Program-made: the position numbers and the translations under genes
Part shown: positions 24,185 to 31,410 of the stretch, one piece after another
How the letters are laid out: every line of letters begins with the position of its first letter
How positions within the stretch are numbered: the first letter of the stretch is position 1
DNA from: CAYGZM01 sp964354365
GTDB taxonomy: Bacteria > Planctomycetota > Phycisphaerae > Sedimentisphaerales > Anaerobacaceae
NCBI GenBank assembly: GCA_964354365.1
Contig: CAYGZM010000025.1
Location: forward strand, 1 to 35,120
Reading direction: 5' to 3'
Length of the DNA stretch: 35,120 nucleotides
The notes under the pieces: generated by a model
Told to the model about the DNA's origin: nothing
The model's database searches: none
Seen by the model: only the letters and a program-made list of their open reading frames with translations

Positions 24185-25648
24185 ATGAAGGCTGAAATGA
24201 ACGGAACGAAAAACGGCCTCAGCCGAAGAGACTTTGTCAAGGCCTCGGCAGCGGTTGGGGCGGCGGCTGTTTCGCTGTCGGGATGTTCGGCGAACCTGAC
24301 CGGAGCTGGCGGGGTCTTGGCTGCCCCTGCAAGGAAAAAGGCAGCGGCGACGGTGCGGGGGGCGTTCATATATCCGCCGACCGAGTCTCTAAGGAAGGCC
24401 GGGTATTATAGCTGGCCCGGCTCGACCTTCAACGCCGAAGGACGCCAGCAAGAATATATGCGTAGACTCAGCCAGATGGAAGCAAGGCTAGGGATGAAAA
24501 TACTGATGGATGAACAACCACTCGATGACGGCGAGAGCGTCACGCGGTTTATCAACGATGTCAAGGCCTCAAAGCCCGATGGTCTCTTGCTAATACCGTT
24601 TAAGAAGGGACACTGGGGACACGTTACCCGCATAGTTGACGAGACGCAAACCCCATCGGTGGTGCTCGCGACACTGGGGATTCTGCTGGTTGACCACATC
24701 AATCAGTTCCACGAGAAACAGGGTGTGTATCTGATCAACTCGATGGACAATCTGGATGCCGTTGAAGAAGGAATGAACATGATCAGAACAGCCCGCTGGA
24801 TGAAAGAGGCTGTCTTGGCTGACATCAGGGGCGCGGAAACAAAAGAAACCAAGGTGCCGCATCTTGGAACAACGGTGCGGACAATTCCTGGCCAGAGGTT
24901 CATCGAAGAATTCAACCGGACGCAGGCTACCGAGCAGGTCAAGGCCTTAGCAGACCGCTATCGCAAAGGGGCGAAGAAGGTGATTCAGCCGACCAGAACC
25001 GACATCCTGGACGCGGCCAGAACATACTTTGCACTGAAGCGGATTATCGAACAGGAGAAGGCCGATGCGGTGATGATGGACTGCTTGCCGGGCCTCCAGC
25101 TGCCGCACAGGCATCCACCGCCCTGCATGGGCTTTATGAGCCTCCGCGACGAGGGAATCGCTGCCGGCTGTCAATCGGATCTCAACGCAACGCTGACGTT
25201 GATGTTGGTGCAGGAGCTGTTCGACAAGCCTGGCTTCCAGCAGAACGCCTCTATGGAAACCGAAAAGAATCATTACTTCGGCGCGCACTGCACCTGTGCG
25301 TCCAAACTTAGCGGCACGTCGGGGCTGAGCGAGCCGTATATCCTGATGAACCACGCCGAGGCGGGCTGGGGCTGCGTGCCGCGGGTGCTCTGGTGCAAGG
25401 GGCAGCAAGTTACGATGGCGCAGTACCTCTCCGGGCAAGCTCCGCAAATGTATGTGTACAGCGGCAAAGTGGTCGATTGTCCCGATATTACCCGCGCAGG
25501 CGGATGCCGGACCAACGTGGAGATAATAATCAATGAAGTCGAGGACGCCTGTGATGTCAAGGGCATGCACCAGGTCATATTCTACGGCGACTACGCAAAG
25601 CAGCTCAAGACGTTCTGTCGGCTCTGCAGCATTGAGGCTGCTATTTGA
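24185..25648 (+). CDS. Tat-exported L-fucose isomerase-like protein (paralogue 4)
   Basis: A 487-aa protein starting MKAEMNGTKNGLSRRDFVKA, a twin-arginine signal followed by a lipobox-like SLSGC. The ATG has GAAGAAGGGACTATTCA upstream; a longer frame to 24083 is Trp/Cys-rich and unlikely. Family blocks are MMDCLPGL, PPCMGFM, CQSDLNAT, FDKPGF, GAHCTCA, HAEAGWG and GGCRTNVEI, closest by eye to paralogue 1. It is in the opposite orientation to the other three. Confidence 0.7.
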   Translation: MKAEMNGTKNGLSRRDFVKASAAVGAAAVSLSGCSANLTGAGGVLAAPARKKAAATVRGAFIYPPTESLRKAGYYSWPGSTFNAEGRQQEYMRRLSQMEARLGMKILMDEQPLDDGESVTRFINDVKASKPDGLLLIPFKKGHWGHVTRIVDETQTPSVVLATLGILLVDHINQFHEKQGVYLINSMDNLDAVEEGMNMIRTARWMKEAVLADIRGAETKETKVPHLGTTVRTIPGQRFIEEFNRTQATEQVKALADRYRKGAKKVIQPTRTDILDAARTYFALKRIIEQEKADAVMMDCLPGLQLPHRHPPPCMGFMSLRDEGIAAGCQSDLNATLTLMLVQELFDKPGFQQNASMETEKNHYFGAHCTCASKLSGTSGLSEPYILMNHAEAGWGCVPRVLWCKGQQVTMAQYLSGQAPQMYVYSGKVVDCPDITRAGGCRTNVEIIINEVEDACDVKGMHQVIFYGDYAKQLKTFCRLCSIEAAI

Positions 25649-25877
25649 GAAAAGGGCCACCGATGGAGCGGAAGGCAGATTGAAGCTGCGTGATGTCGCA
25701 CAGAAGTCTTGTGAAGACATCGGCGGCTGTGGGCGCCGCGGCGTTGGCATCGACGTAGATTGTCTTCGCTTGGGCTATTGAAACCAAGCACACTGCGAGC
25801 AGCAAGTTGGCCAGGCAAGTCGAAAGACAAGGAATATTGGGCGTTTGTGGAGTTTCTCGCGGCATTTGGGGGTTCAT
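25641..25877 (-). pseudogene. truncated start of a secreted beta-helix protein
   Basis: A 78-aa frame with a signal peptide (LANLLLAVCLVSIAQA) followed by KTIYVDANAAAP. Signal peptide then (K)TIYVDANA is the hallmark start of large right-handed beta-helix proteins in Phycisphaerae-type planctomycetes, which normally run on with 'GxxWxxAYxxLQDAL'. Here the frame loses that pattern after AAAP and stops inside the end of the neighbouring FucI-like gene, so only the first ~50 codons survive. Confidence 0.6.
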
Positions 25878-25879
25878 GC

Positions 25880-25940
25880 CGGTCACAGTAGACATCATCA
25901 CGGGTCACATTCCCATTGGCCTCGTGATACCCGCCGACTG
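25880..25940. repeat. ~60-bp dispersed repeat, copy B
   Basis: Partner of copy A at 23852-23911, same orientation, about 80 % identical by eye with a 21-base perfect start. It lies at the 5' end of the truncated beta-helix gene. Confidence 0.6.
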
Positions 25941-26311
25941 TTATACCATTCCACGAACCGGGCAATCTCAGCCTCAAGCCAGTGCGCACAGGAAGCGCCC
26001 TTAAATGGCCCCCTTTTCCATCAGCAAATCCGTACAACTGGCCTACAACCCGAGGGCCCGTTATCTACCAATTTCGAAAAAATACCCATCTCATAAGTTC
26101 TGTATTGGCAATTGGTTATGAAAAAGTCTGAATTTATGCAACGGTTTCAATGACCTATCCACTTGTATTCCAAATGAGGTCACTTTTCCCGGATATTCTT
26201 GAATCCACTTGTCTTTGAACCATACCTTTGGCGTGTTATAATTAGCCCCATCCGTCTAAACCAAGTTTTCTGCCATTTTCTAGCTAGGCAGATTAGGAAA
26301 AAAACATCGCC
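25941..26311. other. intergenic region upstream of the DUF1080 gene
   Basis: No coding frame that I trust. It is AT-rich towards the end and contains the promoter at 26215-26242. Confidence 0.4.
26215..26242 (+). promoter_or_regulatory. sigma-70-type promoter of the DUF1080 gene
   Basis: TTGAAC (26215-26220), 16-bp spacer, TATAAT (26237-26242). Good match at both boxes; the ATG at 26312 is about 70 bp downstream. Confidence 0.6.
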
Positions 26312-26683
26312 ATGCGCACAATTCGATTCTTACTCTTGGCTATCTTAATTGTTCTGGCGACCACTTCGTGCCGTCGCCAGATCGAGATGCCTGGCTCCGA
26401 GCCAGTAGCCGCTGTGAGATCAGACGAGGTTATGCCGGAAGGGTTCGTACCGCTTTTCAACGGAATCGACCTGGATGGCTGGATGGTGCGGAACCCCGAT
26501 AACCAGGATTGGCAAGTTGTCGAGGGGGTCATTGACTGTGACCCACACGAGGGACCGGGCGATAGGAACTTGTGGACCACCAAGAGCTACGGCGACTTCG
26601 AGCTGATGGTGGACTGGCGGATCAAGGAGAGTCCCTACATCAACCGAGCTGCCAAGGTGATTCTCCCCGATGGGACGTACAAA

Positions 26684-26691
26684 AAGGACGA
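26684..26691. repeat. target-site duplication, left
   Basis: AAGGACGA, repeated at 27756-27763 on the far side of the IS. Eight bases is the usual length for the IS1595 family. Confidence 0.9.
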
Positions 26692-27755
26692 AGGGGGGTA
26701 GACGGTTAGCTCCTCTTGCCCTACAATTCAGGGATGAAGTCCTCAAATGATAGAGTAGCAATACAGCCATCATTGGTGGCAGGTCGCGACTACCCGCGTA
26801 CATATCGTGAATTCGTGGAAATGTTTCCCGATGATGAAGCGTGTGCCGCCTACTTGGCACACCTTCGCTGGCCAAATGGATTCTTCTGCCCGGCATGTCG
26901 GATTACTACGGAACCATGGCATCAGACACGCGGTCGTCTGGTGTGCCCCAGTTGCCGCCATCAGACGTCAGTTAGCGCAGGCACGATTCTGGATAAAACA
27001 CGAACGCCATTGACAACATGGTTTGAGGCTGGCTGGCACTTAACCACTGCTAAGAATGGTTTGTCGGCCAAGACCCTTGAGCGTACGCTGGGTACCAGCT
27101 ATCGAGTTGCTTGGACAATGCTGCAACGCTACCGAGTGGCAATGGTGCGTGCCAAACGTGAGCCATTGTCGGGTGATGTGGAGGTTGACGAGACTCTGGT
27201 TGGAGGTGTCAAACAAGGCGGAAAACGCGGTCGTGGCACCAGTAAATGCATTGTGGTGATTGCTGTGGAGGTCAGACAGCCCAAAGGTTTTGGGCGCGTA
27301 CGGATGCGTCATATCCCCGATGCATCAGGTGCAAATCTGATACCGTTTGTCTGCGATACGGTGATGCCCGGCTCGGTGGTACTTACCGATGGCTGGGGTG
27401 GTTACAACAATCTGCATAAACATGGATATACCCGTAAGAAAACCGTGCTGTCATCATCGGGGGACCCCGCCCACGTCTCCATGCCAGGCGTGCACCGAGT
27501 ATCCAGCCTGCTCAAGCGATGGATACTCGGGACTCATCAAGGATCAATCATTCCCGCCCACCTGCAGTCCTATCTGGAGGAGTTCAGCTTTCGGTTCAAT
27601 CGACGTACATCTCGCAGCCGCGGGCTACTCTTCCGCCGACTCTTGGAACAGGCTACTATTACCGGGCCTATTATCGAAACCGACATCACCCATGGCTACA
27701 AATGGTCTCGCTTTCAGTAAATAGAGACGAGGAGGAGCTAACCACCCACCCCCCT
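26692..27755 (+). mobile_element. IS1595-family insertion sequence, 1064 bp
   Basis: Terminal inverted repeats at 26692-26715 and 27732-27755 match at 21 of 24 positions, both beginning AGGGGGGT and sharing GGTTAGCTCCTC. The 8-bp duplication AAGGACGA flanks it perfectly and one transposase gene fills it. The intact ends and duplication indicate recent insertion. Confidence 0.93.
26734..27720 (+). CDS. IS1595-family (ISXO2-like) transposase
   Basis: A 328-aa protein from the ATG at MKSSNDRV; an upstream TTG in the left repeat is less likely. An N-terminal zinc ribbon has FFCPAC and VCPSCRHQTS. The catalytic domain shows EVDETLVGG (first Asp), the RGTSKCIVVIAVEV strand, VVLTDGWGGY (second Asp), and HLQSYLEEFSFRFNRR (C-terminal Glu/Asn region). 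The order and spacing fit DDE_Tnp_IS1595. No internal stop or frameshift, so it is probably functional. Confidence 0.92.
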   Translation: MKSSNDRVAIQPSLVAGRDYPRTYREFVEMFPDDEACAAYLAHLRWPNGFFCPACRITTEPWHQTRGRLVCPSCRHQTSVSAGTILDKTRTPLTTWFEAGWHLTTAKNGLSAKTLERTLGTSYRVAWTMLQRYRVAMVRAKREPLSGDVEVDETLVGGVKQGGKRGRGTSKCIVVIAVEVRQPKGFGRVRMRHIPDASGANLIPFVCDTVMPGSVVLTDGWGGYNNLHKHGYTRKKTVLSSSGDPAHVSMPGVHRVSSLLKRWILGTHQGSIIPAHLQSYLEEFSFRFNRRTSRSRGLLFRRLLEQATITGPIIETDITHGYKWSRFQ

Positions 27756-27763
27756 AAGGACGA
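27756..27763. repeat. target-site duplication, right
   Basis: AAGGACGA, the partner of 26684-26691. Confidence 0.9.
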
Positions 27764-28181
27764 TTCCGGCAAAGAGGTGCTGATCGCGGCCCCGAATACT
27801 GATTCAGGTGTCTTTCTTCGAGGCCAACACAAGTCTCAAGTGAACATCTGGTGCTGGCCGGTCGGTTCAGGCGAGGTATGGGGGTATCGTACCGATCCGG
27901 TTTTCTCGCCTGAGGTCCGCGCCGGGGTTACACCAAAGGTCAAGGCGGACCGGCCGATTGGTCAATGGAACACCTTCCATATCATCATGAAGGGCGACTG
28001 CCTGACGGTCACGCTCAATGGGAAGCTGGTTCTCGACAATGCTCAGTTGCCTGGGGTCCCGGCCAAGGGACCGATTGCGTTGCAGCATCATGGTGATAGG
28101 AAGGACGGAGAATGGGGGGCGTCCTTCCTCCAGTTTCGCCACATCTTCATCAAAGATTTAGGTCAGCCGTCCAGTCGGTGA

Positions 28182-28494
28182 ATTTGAGTTCTTCATAGGT
28201 GGACGCTTTCAAGAAGTGCTCCGGCAAGGACAAGTTGTTTTGGAAGCAGACTTGCCCTCCGGATCATAAGATCGCTGGGAACATCTGTTGAGTTGATGGT
28301 CAGATTCAGCCGACTCGATACGATCCTGAAAATAGAGAGTGTGTTGGTTATATGCCGAAGGATTTGAACGACCTGAGAGTCTATGTGCAAAAGACCGTTG
28401 TCTGGATTCTCACATTTTGCCGCTGATGGCCTCGCGCCTCCTGAATGTCGTTAGGACATGGGGGCCGGAGCCCGAATGGATCGTCACGTCCACG
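28182..28494. other. 313-bp intergenic region between convergent genes
   Basis: It separates the end of the DUF1080 gene from the end of the minus-strand secreted gene. Minus-strand frames here (for example MIRRASLLPKQLVL) may be relic coding sequence, but I cannot identify them and see no clear terminator. Confidence 0.3.
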
Positions 28495-29790
28495 CTATTC
28501 TTCCTCCAGGAGATAGAGGAATATCTCTGCGGCATGCCAAGTGTGAGGTGCGGCCGTCTTTTGATCCACGAACGTTGGATCGATGATCGCCATGCCTGAA
28601 TAATCCGCCTGGCTGGCCCGGATCTCCCAGGTCAACGGATAATCTCGATTACTAATGGGACTACTTTTCCGGCCCCGGAAATGGTCGGTGGCCCAGCCCA
28701 GATAGGGATAGAACCCACGGTCGGCGGCTTCGACGCCAGCGACATGTTGATCCTGGTAGTCCATCCAAAACAGAGACGAATAGGAATCGGCCACGGCCGG
28801 GACTGTGTAAGGGTCGTCCAGCCCCAAGGAGCGCAAGCCATACTTGGCCCACTTGGTTTGATAGACGGGATGATCCGCGAAATCGGACCGCCCTTTCAAA
28901 TAGAGACCTTGCTGATCGGTGACCTCGAACCTGGGCAATTCACTCAAGATGGCTGGCACCAGCGGATGCTCCTTGTCCGATATGAGCGATACCAGATACA
29001 GTCCCTGCCCCAAATTGTCGGCCTCCGTTTCGCCGGCGTTGTTGCGGTCGTATGGTTCATGGAGTCCGAAAATCCAGTCGCGGATCACCGCGAGATTGCC
29101 GGTTTCTCGCAAGCACATCGCCATCATGGCACCATCCCGATACCAAGGCTTTTTATAAACATAGAAGTTCGGAACCGGTAGGCCATCGATGACATTGATG
29201 AGGATTTCATGATGCAGCACCCGAAGGATAGAGGCATAACGATGACCGACAAAAACGGGCAGGCGGACCGGCGCCTGCGTCCCGGGCAGGGCTTGTCGCC
29301 GGCCCTCTTCCTCGATCCAGACCGCGTTTTCGTCTTCGACAATCCGAACCTCCTTGCCATTCGTGGTTGTAATGACAACCGAGTAATCCGACGGCAGAAT
29401 CACGGACTCTTTCATTTCCCACTTTCTGACCTCTGGCCCCTTCGGCGCGCGTGTCAGCACGCCGTTCTTGAACAGATACTTGGACCGCAGGCCCATGCCG
29501 AATTGGAAGAATGGGACGTCAGGCATCTCCCGGACACCGCCGAATTCGCGGCGAAAGGCCTCCAGGTCCGCACGATACCGCATCAACGAACGCCCTGCCA
29601 GTGATGCGGGAACAGTGCCCGTCGGCGTCGGATTCGCCTTAGCAGCGGCACCGCTGTCCTTGAAATACAGCCGGTCCCCAAACAAAGCCGCATGTGAATC
29701 GGCCACCCGCGAGGGCAGAATCGGATCGGCCGCACCGGCACAATTCACAGGAGTAGCCCAGATCAGCATGGCCATCCAGATTAGCTTCAT
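28495..29790 (-). CDS. secreted six-hairpin glycosidase-like protein
   Basis: A 431-aa protein with an N-terminal signal peptide (MKLIWMAMLIWATPVNCAGA). Residues about 210-430 contain YKKPWYRDGAMMAMCLRE, FGLHEPYDRNNAGETEADN and GFYPYLGWATDHF, a helical, aromatic and acidic pattern like (alpha/alpha)6-barrel glycosidases in which a 'W-x-RDGA' motif lines the active site. No specific GH family can be assigned by eye. AAAGGAATACCGCTG precedes the ATG. Context with DUF1080 and FucI-like proteins suits extracytoplasmic sugar processing. Confidence 0.6.
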   Translation of the reverse strand: MKLIWMAMLIWATPVNCAGAADPILPSRVADSHAALFGDRLYFKDSGAAAKANPTPTGTVPASLAGRSLMRYRADLEAFRREFGGVREMPDVPFFQFGMGLRSKYLFKNGVLTRAPKGPEVRKWEMKESVILPSDYSVVITTTNGKEVRIVEDENAVWIEEEGRRQALPGTQAPVRLPVFVGHRYASILRVLHHEILINVIDGLPVPNFYVYKKPWYRDGAMMAMCLRETGNLAVIRDWIFGLHEPYDRNNAGETEADNLGQGLYLVSLISDKEHPLVPAILSELPRFEVTDQQGLYLKGRSDFADHPVYQTKWAKYGLRSLGLDDPYTVPAVADSYSSLFWMDYQDQHVAGVEAADRGFYPYLGWATDHFRGRKSSPISNRDYPLTWEIRASQADYSGMAIIDPTFVDQKTAAPHTWHAAEIFLYLLEEE

Positions 29791-29900
29791 CAGCGGTATT
29801 CCTTTGTCTCAATAGAAACTTCAACCGATGGAACGCGGCATCCAACGCAAGTATAGCCGATTTCCCTTCTGCCGTCACCGCTTCTGCTCTGTCAACCGAA

Positions 29901-29980
29901 GGGAGACGGGGACGCGGCGCCGGAAACAAGGAGATCGTTGTGATTGCGGTCGAGGCACTTCGTCCAAAGGTGTTCGGGCA
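29901..29980 (+). pseudogene. relic of an IS1595-family transposase
   Basis: One frame reads GRRGRG, then KEIVVIAVEALRPKVFGHI, then degenerates to a stop at about 30013. It aligns with the KRGRGTSK and IVVIAVEVRQPKGFGRV of the intact transposase at 26734-27720. Nothing recognisable of the rest remains. It lies in the 370-bp gap between the secreted gene and the ArdC-like gene, at the border of the right-hand element. Confidence 0.6.
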
Positions 29981-30160
29981 CATCTTTGGGGGACTTCCGA
30001 CATTTACGGTATAATTCAAGTGTCGGTAATGCTCGTGTAGCTGGCCATGGACAGCACTTTGGGCAACCGGCCATTGACGGTGGGCTGGGGTTATTTCCTC
30101 TCTCCTCTCTCTCCCTCCGCGCCTCAGCCCAGCCGTCCCTACTTTCTATTATTGACAGTC

Positions 30161-31030
30161 CTAAGCAGCCGTTGCCGTACATATAGTCTCACTGCCTATC
30201 CGGAATCTGGATTCGCTATCTCCTGCAATCGCGTCCAGAATCTCAGCAGCGGTTCTCTGTATCCGCTCCAATGACTCCAGAAGCGTTTTCCTGTCGCCGT
30301 CGTAGAGCTGGATATAGTCGCTGCTGGCGCCGTTTGTCTCAAGTCCTACACCGTGGCAAACAACAAAAGCAACCGCCTCAGCTTCTGTTTCTCTGACCTT
30401 CTTGTCTTTGGGCATTCTGTCTCTGTTCTTGTGAACCATCTCATGGGCCAACTCATGAACTAAAACCGAGAACTCCTCTGCAGCCAACAGACCTTTTCTG
30501 ACCTTTATCACTCCCCCACAAGATACGCCCTCAGCAGGACCCAGTGCTTCCCAGTACTCGAGCTTGATGCCCCTGCTGGAGACATATTCTTTCAGGCGTT
30601 CTGCATAAACACCCGGATCGCCATCAACCCGGGCAAAATCAGGCAAAGGCTTGCCTTCGGTCTGACTGACGTCAAATACATACGCTGTCTTGAACGCCAC
30701 CGCCATTTCCTCTTCGCGGCCTTTTTCATCCTCTGTTTCTCCACTTGTATCTACGCTTCTGCTCCGCCAGACAATTGGTGCCATTATGACTATGCCTTGC
30801 TCGTCCTTCCTGACATACCTACCGAGCTTCTGCCATGTGCGATAGCCCGCAACATGTGTCGCATCGGGTTTCTGAACGCTAATCAAGATTGCATTGCCCA
30901 AGCTGTACTTGTGAAACTTGCCCATCGCCTTCAAATACTCGACGAGCCTTTCACTCTTACCTGCCTCCACAGCTTCCACCAACCTGTCAAATGCCTGACG
31001 GGCAATGCTTTTCACATCATTTGTTCGCAT
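30161..31030 (-). CDS. ArdC-like antirestriction protein with metalloprotease motif
   Basis: A 289-aa protein. Residues about 40-85 (SLGNAILISVQKPDATHVAG, YRTWQKLGRYVRKDEQGI) match the N-terminal single-strand-DNA-binding part of ArdC. VHELAHEMVH at 191-200 is an HExxH zinc protease site, with RETEAEAVAFVV about 20 residues later supplying the third ligand. ArdC proteins protect incoming plasmid DNA; the protease part is related to ImmA/IrrE. It follows the 43-aa zinc-ribbon gene and is a typical gene of conjugative or integrative elements. Confidence 0.82.
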   Translation of the reverse strand: MRTNDVKSIARQAFDRLVEAVEAGKSERLVEYLKAMGKFHKYSLGNAILISVQKPDATHVAGYRTWQKLGRYVRKDEQGIVIMAPIVWRSRSVDTSGETEDEKGREEEMAVAFKTAYVFDVSQTEGKPLPDFARVDGDPGVYAERLKEYVSSRGIKLEYWEALGPAEGVSCGGVIKVRKGLLAAEEFSVLVHELAHEMVHKNRDRMPKDKKVRETEAEAVAFVVCHGVGLETNGASSDYIQLYDGDRKTLLESLERIQRTAAEILDAIAGDSESRFRIGSETICTATAA

Positions 31031-31048
31031 CGTTCATCACATCCTGTA

Positions 31049-31180
31049 TTACACGGTGTTCTCCTCTGGCCTAAATTCCCTGGCCAACTCATCCTGAACA
31101 TCCGCGACTATCTTCTCACACCTCAAGCAATACCTGCCGAAGGACTCTGCCATGCTCCCGCACAATCTGCATCTTTCCAT
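31049..31180 (-). CDS. 43-aa zinc-ribbon protein
   Basis: A complete ORF encoding MERCRLCGSMAE and YCLRCEK, a CxxC...CxxC zinc knuckle, ending PEENTV. The start is backed by GGAGGTGATGAAAA before ATG, the same binding-site type as the small genes near position 1180. The leader begins with the 12-bp inverted repeat at 31200-31235. It is 18 bases ahead of the ardC-like start and co-transcribed with it. Confidence 0.7.
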   Translation of the reverse strand: MERCRLCGSMAESFGRYCLRCEKIVADVQDELAREFRPEENTV

Positions 31181-31199
31181 TTTTCATCACCTCCATGAT

Positions 31200-31235
31200 G
31201 ACTTTGGTTTTTCTATTCATTGGAAAACCAAAGTC
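31200..31235. promoter_or_regulatory. perfect 12-bp inverted repeat in divergent leader
   Basis: GACTTTGGTTTT (31200-31211) and AAAACCAAAGTC (31224-31235) around a 12-nt spacer. It sits between the divergent zinc-ribbon/ardC pair and nrdJ. It may be an operator, or a leader hairpin just before the zinc-ribbon binding site. Confidence 0.65.
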
Positions 31236-31410
31236 CGGCAAGACATTGGCTCTACTACCAGAAGGTCATCCTTATGAAGCCTCCCTGTCCTCGAGAAATC
31301 ATTATCTAACCAGCACGAGCACAGCCGTATTGGCGAGCTGTTCGGCTATGCTGGTATGTGTAGTGAAACGCGCGAACGCTCAAACGGAACAGGTTCTCGA
31401 AAAAGGAAAG

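Larger units (their letters stand above)
26312..28181 (+). pseudogene. DUF1080 (3-keto-disaccharide hydrolase-like) lipoprotein, split by an IS
   Basis: The 5' part (26312-26691) encodes a lipoprotein signal ending ATTSC and the family start GFVPLFNGIDLDGW. The 3' part (27764-28181) encodes NTDSGVFLRG, WGYRTDP, GQWNTFHIIMKGD and a C-terminal GPIALQHHG, all typical of DUF1080 (GH16-like fold) domains. Removing the IS and one copy of its 8-bp target duplication joins the parts in frame: 380 + 418 = 798 bases, 265 codons plus stop, with KKD followed by DSGKEV. The gene is therefore a recent, otherwise intact knock-out. The protein family acts on carbohydrates in the cell envelope. Confidence 0.88.

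Noticed and set aside
31195..31410. A longer NrdJ N-terminus with a Walker-A-like GKPKSGKT
   Set aside because: The frame runs through a perfect inverted repeat and overlaps the small gene's binding site, and class II reductases do not need this extension. The P-loop match is probably chance, and a spaced AAGGAAAG precedes the ATG at 31411.
31181..31410. Cobalamin riboswitch ahead of nrdJ
   Set aside because: I looked for a B12 box and the long conserved core and found neither; the only structure is the short inverted repeat.
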